In this document: piece after piece, positions 52,551 to 63,037 of the stretch
Layout of the letters: the number at the start of each line of letters is the position of its first letter
How positions within the stretch are numbered: position 1 is the first letter of the stretch
Notes under the pieces: model-generated
What the model was told of the DNA's origin: nothing
Database searches by the model: none
The model's input: only the letters and a program-made list of their open reading frames with translations
Program-made: the position numbers and the translations under genes
Assembly (NCBI RefSeq): GCF_001244735.1
Contig: NZ_LN868937.1
Location: forward strand, 2,714,785 to 2,778,784
Direction: 5' to 3'
Source of the DNA: Bacillus andreraoultii
Lineage (GTDB): Bacteria > Bacillota > Bacilli > Bacillales > Caldibacillaceae
Length of the DNA stretch: 64,000 nucleotides

Positions 52551-54500
52551 CTAGAAAATATACGCTTTATCGTTTGCTTCCCGTAGTGCATCAGATATTT
52601 GACCAGGCTTATGCGCATCACCGACAACCATCACTTGATCAAAATTCTTTTGGAATTGCTCAACGAAATCATCATTTGTGCGAACACCAAGAGCGAGAAT
52701 GATGTCATCACATATGATTTCACTTTCACTATTTGATTTCATATCTCGAACAATAACCCGGTCTTCAGCAATGGAAGAAAGCAGTTTATTCGTTTGAATT
52801 TCAATGTTATCTGCCGCAAGATTCCGAAGTAGCATCATTCGCACACTTGGATATAGAGCAGTTCCTACACTTCCTTGCATTTCAATAACAGACACTTCAT
52901 TTTCTTTACCGAGTACTTCAGCAGTTTCTAACCCTGTAACACCGCCACCAATGACGACGATCCTTTTATTTTTCAAATTAACGGAGCCATCTAAAATACT
53001 TTCCGCCGTATGAACATGGCTCGAGTGAATACCATCAATGTTCGGAATAATTGGGTATCCGCCTGATGCAAGAACCACTTTATTGTAACCTACGCCTTTT
53101 AATAACGCGACAGTCGCTTCTGTATTTAATTTTACATGAACACCGACTGATTCAATTTCTGCCACTTGTGTATCAATAAACTCACCAATTAATTCTTTTG
53201 CTGTAGGCTTTTCAGCTAATCTCATCGTCCCACCAAGTGCATCGGATTTTTCATAGATGGTAACGTCATAGCCTCGTTTTGCTAGAATGTACGCTGCTTG
53301 CATACCACCCGGGCCTGCTCCAATTACAGCCACTTTTTCACCATTTCCTGTCTTTTTCAACGTATCATCAGAGTACATCCATTCCCGTCCGACAATTGGG
53401 TTCACTGTACATTCAACTGGTTTTCCTTCATTAATGGTTTTAAAGCAATATAAGCAACCGATACATTTCCGAATCATATTTTCATGTTGTTTAAACGCTT
53501 TATTTCCCCATTCTGGATCAGCCAATTGCCCTCTCGCAACCCCAACAAAATCACTTACACCCTCTTCAAGTAATTTTTCTGCTGTTTGTGGGTGTTTAAT
53601 ATTGTTCGTAGCGATAACAGGAATATTCACTTCTTTCTTAATCGCTGTTGCAAGATGTCGTTTCCATCCTTCTGGTAAAAAGTGTGGTTCAATGACAGCA
53701 TACCCTGATTCATATGTTCCTGCACTTACATCAAGTGCTACAATGCCTAAACTTTCTAACCTTTTCGCAATTTGAATTGTATCTTCTATCTTTAATCCAC
53801 CTTCAACAAACTCATCTGCGCTAATCCGAACAGAAATCGGAAATTGCGGTCCACATGTTGCTTGAATGCCTTTAATAATTTCTGTAATAAATGTCAATCT
53901 TCGTTCAAAATCCCCACCGTACTTGTCATTACGATGATTTGTATATGGACTTAAAAATTGATTAATTAAATAGCCATGTGCACCATGTAGTTCAACACCA
54001 TCAAAGCCGGCAATTTTCGCAACATTAGCCCCTATAATAAATTTTTTCACTAAGTCTTCACATTCGGCAGTCGTTAATTCACGAGGAACCTCTCCAATGA
54101 CTCCACAAGCGATTGGACTTGGTGCAACTGGTTGGACCCCATCTAACAACCGACTCGATACTTCCCGACCTGGATGATGTAATTGCATAAAAATCTTCGT
54201 ATCATATTTATGAACAGCATCAACTAATTGAACTAATTTCCGTGTATATTTTGTCGAAGTTGCACTTAATTGTCCCGGTGCACCGACCCCTGTTACATCA
54301 TCGATTCTCGTAATCTCAGTAATGATTAACCCGCAACCACCTTTTGCCCGAGCTTCATAATACTTAATACTTTCTTCTGTAGCCTCACCCGTAAAACTTG
54401 AATAATCTGTTCCCATTGGTGGCATAACAATTCGATTTTTCAACGTTACATTTCCAATTTTCCCTTTTTTAAACATTAACGGATACACCATTTGATTCAT
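52551..54500 (-). CDS. Old-yellow-enzyme/FAD fusion reductase (2,4-dienoyl-CoA reductase-like)
   Basis: A 649-residue two-part flavoprotein. The first 370 residues form an FMN-binding TIM barrel (NRIVMPPMGTDY, HLHHPGR-like QLHHPGREVSS, HGAHGYLINQFLSPYTNHR). Then comes an iron-sulfur ligand set CIGCLYCF..ECTVNP, with Cys spacing x2, x2, x12 instead of the FadH x2, x3, x11. The C-terminal FAD/NAD domain has VIGAGPGGMQAAYILAKRG and VVIGGGVTGLETAEVL. Relatives reduce enoate double bonds or demethylate. The divergent PucR-type gene upstream on the same strand may regulate it. Confidence 0.92.
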   Translation of the reverse strand: MNQMVYPLMFKKGKIGNVTLKNRIVMPPMGTDYSSFTGEATEESIKYYEARAKGGCGLIITEITRIDDVTGVGAPGQLSATSTKYTRKLVQLVDAVHKYDTKIFMQLHHPGREVSSRLLDGVQPVAPSPIACGVIGEVPRELTTAECEDLVKKFIIGANVAKIAGFDGVELHGAHGYLINQFLSPYTNHRNDKYGGDFERRLTFITEIIKGIQATCGPQFPISVRISADEFVEGGLKIEDTIQIAKRLESLGIVALDVSAGTYESGYAVIEPHFLPEGWKRHLATAIKKEVNIPVIATNNIKHPQTAEKLLEEGVSDFVGVARGQLADPEWGNKAFKQHENMIRKCIGCLYCFKTINEGKPVECTVNPIVGREWMYSDDTLKKTGNGEKVAVIGAGPGGMQAAYILAKRGYDVTIYEKSDALGGTMRLAEKPTAKELIGEFIDTQVAEIESVGVHVKLNTEATVALLKGVGYNKVVLASGGYPIIPNIDGIHSSHVHTAESILDGSVNLKNKRIVVIGGGVTGLETAEVLGKENEVSVIEMQGSVGTALYPSVRMMLLRNLAADNIEIQTNKLLSSIAEDRVIVRDMKSNSESEIICDDIILALGVRTNDDFVEQFQKNFDQVMVVGDAHKPGQISDALREANDKAYIF

Positions 54501-54765
54501 CCTCCTATTTACTACTTAGTGAATCTTCATTGTTACGTTGTCTCCCTCACTCCTATTCAAAGTTAAGGGACATATTTTTCACTAATCATTAAGAAAATAA
54601 ATGAATTACGTTTGCAAATTCATCTTCATGCCCAAATTTGTGAAATAGTGAGCATGTTATGTTCCTAGTATATATGACGTTCCATTTAATTGATATAGTT
54701 TCTATTTACAAAAATAGCCCCTACAATTGTGCGTGATGCACAGGGCTATTCTATAACCTTATTAC

Positions 54766-56106
54766 CTAATTACTTAATTCAATTAAAGAGCGCTTCCGAT
54801 AATAATGTAAAATACGATACGATAAAAAGAGATTCGCCATAAAGAGGGAATCCTCACTTTGGATTTTTCCTATCTCATATGCTTTATTTAATTGATACCG
54901 TAAAGTGTTTCGGTGAACAAACAAATGATTTGCCGTTTCATTTATTTTTTCCTTATGCAGTAAATATTGATAAAGAACGTCATTCAATTGCGTTCCATTC
55001 TCATCATCATATGTTTTCAATAATTTAATCGAAGCATGGGCAAATTCACTTATAGCTTCATCAATTGGTAGTTTGGGAAGGAATACAAATGGAAACACAT
55101 CATCATATACAAATACATGCTTCCCTTTTGTAAGAATTGGTCCAATTTCAATAGCCTTTTTTGCCTGTTCATAATATTTATATGTTTCTAGAATCGAATG
55201 ATAGTTTCTACTCATTCCCGCGATAATTTGATGAAATGTAACAAATTCCTCTATTTCTGCAATACGGTTTTTAAGTAAAGCCGTTTCAAATAACATAATA
55301 ATTGTATCCTCATGAACGATGGACAGAACTGCTTTCCACTTCGAATGAATCAACTCTTTTAAATCACGACTTCGCTTCGTCACATTCACTTTATAGTTTG
55401 CCATGTTAAAAATAACCAGCGTCAATTCTTTTGGGAGTTTGTAATCGACTAATTGTTCAATTCTATCTAATTCTTTTGTCGTTACCGTATTTTGAACGAG
55501 CTTTAGTAAAAAGTTCTCACTTAAAACAGCATATTCTACCGTTTCTTTCTGATACTCCATCATTAATTTGCCAACAAGTATACTCATAATTTCCATAAGC
55601 ATCCCCGTCTCTTCAGTAAATGTAGACTGTTCTTCAAGCAAAATTACATTCCCTAGCTCTTTATCTTTTAACTTAACACGGCAAACAAATTTTTCATCTT
55701 CGCTTTCTGGACAAAATACACGATATGCTTCATTTTTCTGTTTTCCAGCCTTGATTGCTTCTAATTGATTAACACGAGAGACAAATTCGTATGAACAAGC
55801 CCCCTCTATTAAATGTTTTCTCCAATACTTATCCTTTACTGGGAATATGTTCGAGGCAGAAATAATTCGAAAAGCCTCATCGCACATAATAATCGGGTTG
55901 TGAAAAATAGTCGAGGCATGGTTTAAAAAAGATTGCAGACTATCACTATTCAAATACAAGTCGAACAATTTCACTTTACTTTCTGTAAATATACTTTCGC
56001 ACAAATCTGTCACCCCACGAACGACATTCATAAGAAGCTCACTTTTTAAAAAGTGTAACACGAATTCATGCGATGACAATAGTAAAATTCGAACAATATC
56101 GGACAA
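54766..56106 (-). CDS. PucR/CdaR-type transcriptional regulator
   Basis: A 446-residue regulator. The C terminus is the PucR-type helix-turn-helix NETANHLFVHRNTLRYQLNKAYEI. A GGDEF-like sensor segment (about 215-340) and an N-terminal ligand domain precede it. The same fold occurs in CdaR and PucR, which respond to sugar acids or purine breakdown products. The start TTG 56106 has weak signals; ATG 56034 is an alternative. It lies 265 bases upstream of the reductase gene and is its most likely regulator. Confidence 0.88.
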   Translation of the reverse strand: MSDIVRILLLSSHEFVLHFLKSELLMNVVRGVTDLCESIFTESKVKLFDLYLNSDSLQSFLNHASTIFHNPIIMCDEAFRIISASNIFPVKDKYWRKHLIEGACSYEFVSRVNQLEAIKAGKQKNEAYRVFCPESEDEKFVCRVKLKDKELGNVILLEEQSTFTEETGMLMEIMSILVGKLMMEYQKETVEYAVLSENFLLKLVQNTVTTKELDRIEQLVDYKLPKELTLVIFNMANYKVNVTKRSRDLKELIHSKWKAVLSIVHEDTIIMLFETALLKNRIAEIEEFVTFHQIIAGMSRNYHSILETYKYYEQAKKAIEIGPILTKGKHVFVYDDVFPFVFLPKLPIDEAISEFAHASIKLLKTYDDENGTQLNDVLYQYLLHKEKINETANHLFVHRNTLRYQLNKAYEIGKIQSEDSLFMANLFLSYRILHYYRKRSLIELSN

Positions 56107-56220
56107 TGATCCTAGAAAAATAAATTCTACCGCATCTAATCTACTTGAAAATATAGAATTAGCGCTCCTGATATAGATGGCTTTCGTGTCATCATCTTTT
56201 TACCAAGTTCTCCTGAAAAT

Positions 56221-56353
56221 AAAGAAAACTCTGGGACACTCGAACCTTTAGTGATCAAAAGAGACTAAAGTTCGCCGAAAGTTTTTCAGTTTTGATGTCA
56301 TGCGGCAAGATCCTTCCTTGAACACTTTATTAATCCTTTCCTATTAGCTAAAA
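56221..56353 (+). repeat. Dispersed repeat family R1, copy D
   Basis: Begins AAAGAAAACTCTGG, contains GAGACTAAAGTTCGCCGAAA, TTTTTCAGTTTTGATG and GATCCTTCCTTG, and ends TTTCCTATTAGCTAAAAA. Same orientation as other copies. The remaining 56107-56446 spacer has no gene. Confidence 0.8.
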
Positions 56354-56426
56354 AATGACCTACTCCTCATATTAGGGGCAAAGTGATAACGTCGTTCGTT
56401 CCTCCCACACCCTTCATCCACTCATT

Positions 56427-57844
56427 TTATTCAACCACTTTTAATGTTAACGGCATTCCTTTACGGACAGAGGCTGTAATAATTTGCGTTTTCGGTGGAT
56501 GTAACTGTGTATACTTTCCAAGTTGTCTAAAAAAACCGGATACTGCCTTTCGCTATTTTGATGAAAGACCGTAATAATTTCAACCATACAACGAATTTTT
56601 TCACTATTTGATAACACTCGGTATGGTCGCTCCTTATATAATATTTGAAATTGAGGTCTAAATTCGCCATTCTTCAACTGTTTAAACAAATCTATTCTTA
56701 CATCAGTTAAGCTAGAGTTAATCATCTTTTGATACGTATTTGCTAGCATTCCTAGTTCATTTTTTATTGTACGGATCTCTTGTGCCAACTTTATTTTCTT
56801 ATCTTCTATCATTGCTAACTGCTTGTCTACATATTTCAACTCTTTCTGTAATGACTCATATCGATTTCCATCAAAATGATGTTGTCGTTTTTCATGTACA
56901 ATCACTAGCTTACTTTCTAAGTCTTTTTTCATTTCATTATAATGACCAAGTTGTTCACTTACATTTTTCAATCCTATTTCTAGAGGTTCGATTTCCTTCT
57001 GTAATATGAATTTTCTTTCCTCCCTCTCCTTTGCGACTTTTTCACTTTGTTCTTGTGGAATGGATTGCTGACAAGTCGGACATACATCTGGTAATAAATC
57101 CGGAGATGAAGTGAGTTCTTTAAGAGCTTGTTGATAAGATTTTAATTTAGCTTTCGTTTCGTAGAGGACACGGTAGGCTTCTTGTATTTTTCCATTGATT
57201 GTTTCAATTTCTGTTTGTAAATGACTATTGTCCGTTACAACAAGTTCTTGATCACTCGTATCTAACTCACGATTCCGTTCCGCTTCTGTTAATTGTTTTT
57301 GCAACAATAATTTTTGACCTGCATAAAACGCCTTATTTTTCTCCAATTCCCTTTGCTGTTTTAACAATTTCCTTTTTTCATCTTCAAGTTTGCTATAGTT
57401 ACCTTGATCAAAACAGATTTGCTCGATTAAAAAAGACCGAGCAACTTTTGCATCTTCTTCAGGAAAAATATCAGGAAAAAAACTATAAATAAAAGCTCGT
57501 ACGTGACCAACTAGTTTTGAAAGTGTCTCATCATCCGTTAATTCATCATTAATAAAAACTTGGTGAGCGCCTCGACGGTTCATCGTCCGCATTATTTTAT
57601 ACGTATGTTTATCAATCGTTATGTGAGTCGCAACACTCATCTCGCTTTTTCCTTCTTGTAAATAATCTTTTATATACGTTTTATACCCATGTTTTGTCAC
57701 CGCAAATAAACAAAAGACAATCGCATCACCTATAGACGATTTTCCTGTATAATTGTCGCCAAAAAAATGATTGATCTTACCAAATTGAAATTCCGCATAA
57801 GTATGTGATTTAAAATTTTTTACGATTAATTTATTTATAACCAT
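56427..57844 (-). CDS. SbcC/Rad50-like ATPase with zinc hook, apparent frameshift near the end
   Basis: A short SMC-like ATPase of about 470 residues. Walker A GDNYTGKSSIG, two coiled-coil arms around a CPTC zinc hook (about residue 265), then signature LSNSEKIRC and Walker B YPVFLDNLESI. The open frame ends at 56447 with KRKLLQPLSVKECR. In the next frame LHPPKTQIITASVRKGMPLT ends at 56427, a typical C terminus for this family. One added T in AGTTAC near 56505 fuses them. No SbcD-type nuclease is adjacent. GGACGGTG before ATG 57844 gives the likely start; the frame opens at 57877. The role may be DNA repair or phage defence. Confidence 0.75.
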
Positions 57845-58016
57845 AAGAGCACCGTCCAATATATCCATATGTAACACTAGTTTACAAAACTAGACGACTT
57901 CTTTCCACTAAGTAAAATTTTAATCGAATGGCTTTCTTAAAAAAATGATTAGCCATTTTCCATCGATTGCTTCTCTTTTTTAACATTTGTTGTTGTCTAG
58001 GACGCGTGAACCTTAT

Positions 58017-58061
58017 AAAAAGGACTGTTCTCATCACTACCTTCGTAATAAGAACAGTCCT
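58017..58061 (-). terminator. Terminator of the qox operon
   Basis: AGGACTGTTCT (58021-58031) pairs perfectly with AGAACAGTCCT (58051-58061). On the minus strand TTTTTAT follows. It lies 80 bases past the qoxD stop. Confidence 0.88.
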
Positions 58062-58140
58062 CTAAGGAAATAAACTTAGCCCGATTTAACGAAATTACTT
58101 CTGTATCTATATACACACGAATCAAATGGAATCTTCCTTA

Positions 58141-58428
58141 TTAATACGTCCATCCCCAAACCATACATAACAACGTGCCAAAAACCGTCACTAATGCAAT
58201 AAATAAAGCGTAATACAGTGTCACAAATACGGATTTGCTTTCTTCAACTTCCCGAGCATGCATAAAAATGACAATTTGAACAGCCGCTTGTATAAATGCA
58301 GTTACAATTAGAATCGTCATCGCAACGGTAAACGACATATGGAAAAAATAAACAAGAAGTGCCACCATCGTTAAAACAAGCGAAAAAATAAAGCCACCTA
58401 CTTGTTTTTTCGGAAATAATTCTCCCAT
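58141..58428 (-). CDS. qoxD: Cytochrome aa3 quinol oxidase subunit IV
   Basis: A 95-residue subunit with three membrane helices and the QoxD/CyoD fold (GGFIFSLVLTMVALLVYFFHMS.., IFMHAREVEESKSVF). It stabilises the quinol oxidase. It starts three bases after the qoxC stop and is the last gene of qoxABCD, followed by a strong terminator. Confidence 0.92.
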   Translation of the reverse strand: MGELFPKKQVGGFIFSLVLTMVALLVYFFHMSFTVAMTILIVTAFIQAAVQIVIFMHAREVEESKSVFVTLYYALFIALVTVFGTLLCMVWGWTY

Positions 58429-58431
58429 CAG

Positions 58432-59028
58432 TTAAATCATTCCTTTCAAGTAGATAAATGAAAAGATAAAAATCCAAACGACATCTAAGAAGTGCCAATA
58501 GAGTGAGAAAATAAATGATTTATTTGCCGTTTCAGCAGTAATGCCACGACTACGGATTTGGAGGATAATGTACAATCCCCAGACAAGTCCAAATGTAACA
58601 TGTGCACCATGTGTTCCTAATGTCGTAAATAAAATCGACGTAAATGCACTTGTTTGCAATGTCGCACCTTCATGATAATACGTCGCAAACTCAGTCATTT
58701 CTAACACTAGAAACAAGAGCCCAAGTAACAGTGTAATCGTAAAAAATGTTAACATCGCCTTTTTATTCCCTAATCGCATCGCATGAATAGCCAGTCCAAT
58801 GACGAAACTACTCGTTAATAAGATGAACGTTTCTAAAATAACCGGAAAAATTTCAAAAATTTCCGCACCAGTTGGACCACTACCCGTTCGATCTACTAAT
58901 GTAAAATACGAGGCAAACAATGTACCGAACAACATAATTTCTGCACCAAGGAAAATCCAAAAACCTAAAATATTGATTCGATTTTGCTCTGTACTAAACT
59001 CAAGAGGTTTCGATGAATCTACTTTCAT
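58432..59028 (-). CDS. qoxC: Cytochrome aa3 quinol oxidase subunit III
   Basis: A 198-residue, five-helix subunit III. Its start overlaps the end of qoxB by four bases (ATGA). Motifs [20 protein letters not shown] and [16 protein letters not shown] are characteristic of heme-copper oxidase subunit III. It completes the core with QoxA and QoxB. Confidence 0.95.
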   Translation of the reverse strand: MKVDSSKPLEFSTEQNRINILGFWIFLGAEIMLFGTLFASYFTLVDRTGSGPTGAEIFEIFPVILETFILLTSSFVIGLAIHAMRLGNKKAMLTFFTITLLLGLLFLVLEMTEFATYYHEGATLQTSAFTSILFTTLGTHGAHVTFGLVWGLYIILQIRSRGITAETANKSFIFSLYWHFLDVVWIFIFSFIYLKGMI

Positions 59029-60977
59029 ACTTTCGGCCCTCCTAATTTCTGCTCCGTTTCTTTTATTTCCTCGACTGTTATATGATACCCTTCATCCCTT
59101 TCAAACGAGCGATGGGTTAAGCAAAGAACAATTCCGATAAACCCTAAAATAACAAGGAACCAAAGACTAAAAACAAATCCAAAACCAAGAACAAAGAAAC
59201 AACAAGACATGATAAATGGGACACCACTTTTACTTGGCATATGAATCTCTTGGTAAGTGCCTGGAAATAATTGATGACCTTTGTACTTCGCATCCCAAAA
59301 TACATCTCGTGAGTTTACTTGTGGTGTAATGGCAAAATTATATTGCGGCACAGGGCTATGTGTTGCCCACTCCAATGAACGCGCATCCCACGGGTCACCA
59401 CCAGCTCCTTCTTTTCCATGATGACGAATACTGTAGTAAATCGTATAGACGATTAATACAAATCCAAAAGCCATAAAAAGCGCACCAATCGTTGAAAGGA
59501 AATTTAACGGACCAAATCCGGTTGCTTCAGAATACGTATACATTCGACGAGCTTGTCCGTCTAATCCGGTAATATACATCGGGAAAAATGCTAAACAGAA
59601 CCCAATGACAACAAACCAAAATGCCCATTTCCCAATTCGCTCATTTAACATAAAACCAAACATCTTCGGCCAATAGTATGTTGAAGCACCAAGTACAGCA
59701 AAAACAACTCCAGGAATGATCACATTATGAAAATGAGCAACTAAAAACATCGTATTATGATACTGATAATCCGCTGCCGACATCGCTAACATGACACCTG
59801 TCACCCCACCAATCGTAAACAGTGGAATGAACGCTAACGAATAAAGCATCGGTACGGTAAACCGAATCCTTCCTTTCCACATCGTGAATAACCAGTTAAA
59901 AATTTTTATCCCTGTTGGTATCGCAATCATCATTGTTGTAATAGAAAAAATACTATTGACATAAGCCGTTTGACCCATCGTAAAAAAGTGATGTGTCCAA
60001 ACTAAGAACGATAAAAGTGAAATAGCAATGATGGAATAGACCATTGATTGATAGCCATATAAATTACGACGAGAAAATGTCGGGATAATTTCACTAAATA
60101 GTCCAAACGCCGGTAAAATGAGGATATACACTTCTGGGTGACCCCAAACCCAGAACAAGTTTGCCCAAAGCATGTCCATTCCGCCATCGGTCATTGTAAA
60201 AAACTTTGTTGCAAATAACCGGTCCATTGTTCCCATCAATAGAGCAATTGTTAATACCGGAAAAGCGAAGATAATAATGACATTTGTCACTAAGATTGAC
60301 CACGTAAACATCGGCATTCTCATTAATGTCATACCAGGCGCTCGCATTTTCAATATTGTCGTAATAAAATTGATTCCCGTCATTAATGTACCAATTCCAG
60401 CTATTTGAATCGCAATCATATAGTAGTTATTCCCAACATGTGGACTCAACTCACTCCCTGCAAGTGGGAAATAGGAAGTCCAACCAGCATCAGGTGAACC
60501 ACCAATGACAAACGAAATATTAAATAACATCGCTCCCATAAAAAACAACCAAAAGCTAATCGCATTTAACCTTGGAAAAGCAACATCCCGCGCCCCAATT
60601 TGTAACGGCACAATATAGTTCATTAATCCAATTATGTACGGCATCGCCATAAAAATAATCATCACGACACCATGAGTGGAAAATATCTCATTATAATGTT
60701 GCGAATCTAACAACTTGTTATCCGGTACAGCAAGCTGTGCACGCATCATGAGCGCATCGACACCACCACGGAATAACATTAATAACGCTGAAATTAAATA
60801 CATAATCCCGATTCGCTTATGATCAACCGTTGTCAACCAACCATCCCATAAATAAAACCATTTTTTAAAATACGTCAATCCAAATATTATTAAAAAGATT
60901 GTCACAGCAATCGCAATCATGGATGCATAAATGGCGGGGTTTGGATTTGGTACCGCAAATCTATCTAAAAATTCCAT
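59025..60977 (-). CDS. qoxB: Cytochrome aa3 quinol oxidase subunit I
   Basis: The catalytic subunit, 650 residues with 14-15 membrane helices. Heme and CuB ligands are visible: the helix-II His in [25 protein letters not shown] (His-Tyr cross-link), WTHHFFTMG (CuB His pair) and helix-[10 protein letters not shown]. It reduces oxygen with quinol electrons and pumps protons. The start is ATG 60977 (MEFLDRF). A 350-bp gap holding a repeat-like element separates it from qoxA, which is unusual for this operon. Confidence 0.97.
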   Translation of the reverse strand: MEFLDRFAVPNPNPAIYASMIAIAVTIFLIIFGLTYFKKWFYLWDGWLTTVDHKRIGIMYLISALLMLFRGGVDALMMRAQLAVPDNKLLDSQHYNEIFSTHGVVMIIFMAMPYIIGLMNYIVPLQIGARDVAFPRLNAISFWLFFMGAMLFNISFVIGGSPDAGWTSYFPLAGSELSPHVGNNYYMIAIQIAGIGTLMTGINFITTILKMRAPGMTLMRMPMFTWSILVTNVIIIFAFPVLTIALLMGTMDRLFATKFFTMTDGGMDMLWANLFWVWGHPEVYILILPAFGLFSEIIPTFSRRNLYGYQSMVYSIIAISLLSFLVWTHHFFTMGQTAYVNSIFSITTMMIAIPTGIKIFNWLFTMWKGRIRFTVPMLYSLAFIPLFTIGGVTGVMLAMSAADYQYHNTMFLVAHFHNVIIPGVVFAVLGASTYYWPKMFGFMLNERIGKWAFWFVVIGFCLAFFPMYITGLDGQARRMYTYSEATGFGPLNFLSTIGALFMAFGFVLIVYTIYYSIRHHGKEGAGGDPWDARSLEWATHSPVPQYNFAITPQVNSRDVFWDAKYKGHQLFPGTYQEIHMPSKSGVPFIMSCCFFVLGFGFVFSLWFLVILGFIGIVLCLTHRSFERDEGYHITVEEIKETEQKLGGPKV

Positions 60978-61045
60978 ATCTCTTAAGTCCTTTCTACAAG
61001 TATTTCCAAAAGGCTATTTTTGTAAATGATGGTATGTTTCAACAT

Positions 61046-61140
61046 AAGGCGGACGCTTCCCGCGGCACTTTGAGTAAGCTTTCTAGAGATTGCACCGCAT
61101 GTGATTATGCAATTTGCATGATTACGGAGTCGCCACCTTG
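61046..61140. repeat. Palindromic repeat-like element inside the qoxA-qoxB gap
   Basis: The ends AAGGCGGACGCTTCCCGCGG and GGAGTCGCCACCTTG resemble a GGCGGACGC..GAGTCGCC element that is common in Bacillaceae intergenic DNA, in degenerate form. ATGCAATTTGCAT is an inner palindrome. It interrupts an operon that in B. subtilis has short gene spacing. Confidence 0.5.
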
Positions 61141-61328
61141 CTTTAACTGCTATTCATTTTTCTATCTAGAAGAAACAATATATGAGAAAACAGCCTTCTA
61201 AAAAGACGTTCGGTTAAAATTCGTAACTGAAATTTACTTTTCCTTCCATCCTCGCTTCCTTCATGCCCATTTCTTTTTCTTTTAAAAGACATTCTATCCT
61301 ATTCAGCATTCGTTGCTTTTTCTTTTTC

Positions 61329-62240
61329 TCAATGATTTTTTTCATGATTTTGACCTTCACCTTGTTTCCCATCATCATGCCCGTGGCCTTCCTCTTCTCT
61401 CTTCTCGCCGTGCCCGTGGCCCTCAGGTGGTGGTGAGAAGGTTAAATGTGTCCCCGTAAACGTCAACTGACCTAAATGGCCTGGTTTTAATAGTTCATTA
61501 AATTTCTCCTCTGTTATTGGTTCTGCCGTCTCTCTCACATCACGAATCCATTCATCAAATTTCTTTGGTGACATTGCACGTACATTGAACGTATTTTCAG
61601 CAAATCCTTTCCCATTAAAGTTTGCATTTCTTCCCATCATTTCTCCCGCTTCATCTGCAGCTAAATGTAAAGTTGTCACCATATCACTCATCGCATACTT
61701 TTGTCCACCTAATTGTGGAATCCAAAAGCTTGTAATCGGCCCGAATGAATACAATTTAAATTCCAATGGACGACCGGTTGGAATATATAGATAATTCACT
61801 GTTTCAATGTCATATTCCGGATAACTAAAATGCCACTTCCAATCAGATGATGAAGCGTAAATAATTAATGGCTTCTGACCTTTATACCCTTCTGGAGTCG
61901 CTTCAACTTTATTGTTAGAAATAATCGAAACAATTGAAAAGAAAATAACAATGAGCACCGGTATTGCAACTATAATCCCTTGAACAAGATGATTTCCTTC
62001 AATATATGGAGGCTCGTAATCTTTTGGTAATTTCGAATCACGATAGTTGACTAACACATAAATATAGATGGCTGTCACCGCAATAACAACAATCGACATC
62101 ACCCCAATGGATAACCAAATAACATCTGCCTGCAACTTTGCCTGAGGCCCTTTTGGATCAAGAACAGCAACCTTTTTACAACCTGTGAGAATGAATGTAA
62201 TAAAAGCATAAACAAAAAGATGTGCTACGCTTTTTTTCAT
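61329..62240 (-). CDS. qoxA: Cytochrome aa3 quinol oxidase subunit II
   Basis: A 303-residue lipoprotein (lipobox LTGC) with two membrane helices and a cupredoxin-like domain facing outward (FYSFGPITSFWIPQLGGQKYAMSDM). CuA ligands of cytochrome c oxidases are absent, as expected of a quinol oxidase. The C terminus is an unusual His/Glu/Gly-rich tail of about 35 residues (GHGHGEKREEEGHGHDDG..). GAGAGGAG places the start at ATG 62240. First gene of qoxABCD. Confidence 0.95.
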   Translation of the reverse strand: MKKSVAHLFVYAFITFILTGCKKVAVLDPKGPQAKLQADVIWLSIGVMSIVVIAVTAIYIYVLVNYRDSKLPKDYEPPYIEGNHLVQGIIVAIPVLIVIFFSIVSIISNNKVEATPEGYKGQKPLIIYASSSDWKWHFSYPEYDIETVNYLYIPTGRPLEFKLYSFGPITSFWIPQLGGQKYAMSDMVTTLHLAADEAGEMMGRNANFNGKGFAENTFNVRAMSPKKFDEWIRDVRETAEPITEEKFNELLKPGHLGQLTFTGTHLTFSPPPEGHGHGEKREEEGHGHDDGKQGEGQNHEKNH

Positions 62241-62261
62241 TGACGAAACTCCTCTCTTCAC

Positions 62262-62936
62262 ATGATTTGTTCACTATGTGTACTTTCTAGCATAAACGTA
62301 TTTCTCGCTACTTCTCATCCATTGCAACGACAATCGAACGGTGCAACACCTGGAGACGGTTTTTGGATACGATGAAATTGTTCATATTCCCGTATTGGAC
62401 ACCCTTTTTTAATCATTCATTTTTTAAGGTAACCGAAAAAAATGAAAATAACCCAAAAAAAGGAATTTCATTGAAAAAGATTTGAAATGGAGAGACAAAT
62501 CCGTAGACAGAGATTGAGTCGAAAAAGAAAAGTTTTCGTGTATTTGTTCATCAAGAATGTTGATAAACCCGTGTTTTCAAGGATAAAATGAGGAATCTAT
62601 GGGGAAAGAAGCAACTTTCTAGCAACTCTTTTCGCGTTACTCACGCTATTTCGGGTTCATAGACGCATTTTATGAGCCGTTTTTCACGTACTACAATAAG
62701 TTTTAAGTTATATAAACTCCGCCTTGTCTCGTTTCTACCTCTCTTGTGATTACCTGAGCAAATTTTTTATCACTAGAAGATGTTAGTATTTAAGTAACAA
62801 TGGATAAACCTTCAATCGAGTGTAGAGCAATCGTATACTTTCCTATTAGCCAAAAAGAAAACGAGGTTGCCTAAAAGTGGATATCGTAAAAAATGTGATA
62901 ATCAAAGGTATCGATATATCGAGGTTTTGAAACACG
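62262..62936. other. Region upstream of qoxA, with an inverted GAACCCGAAAT element
   Basis: No gene is seen. Read on the minus strand, 62640-62700 carries GCGTCTATGAACCCGAAAT and ACGCGAAAAG, matching TCTATGAACCCGAAAT..ACGCGAAAA at 18054-18090, in inverted orientation. A fragment of repeat R1 (CTTTCCTATTAGCCAAAAAG) is at 62837-62856. The qoxA promoter must lie near 62262-62400 but is not clear. Confidence 0.45.
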
Positions 62937-62983
62937 AAAAGGGGCATCCGAAAATCAAAAATACAACTTTCTGGACAACCCCG
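62937..62983 (-). terminator. Terminator after the deoxyribosyltransferase-like gene
   Basis: GGGGCATCC (62941-62949) pairs imperfectly with GGACAACCCC (62973-62982). On the minus strand CTTTTCG follows. It lies about 55 bases past the stop of the gene. Confidence 0.6.
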
Positions 62984-63037
62984 CTTTCTTTCACTCAATA
63001 TTTACATTTTCGATAAAACAACAACATTCCTCAAAAA

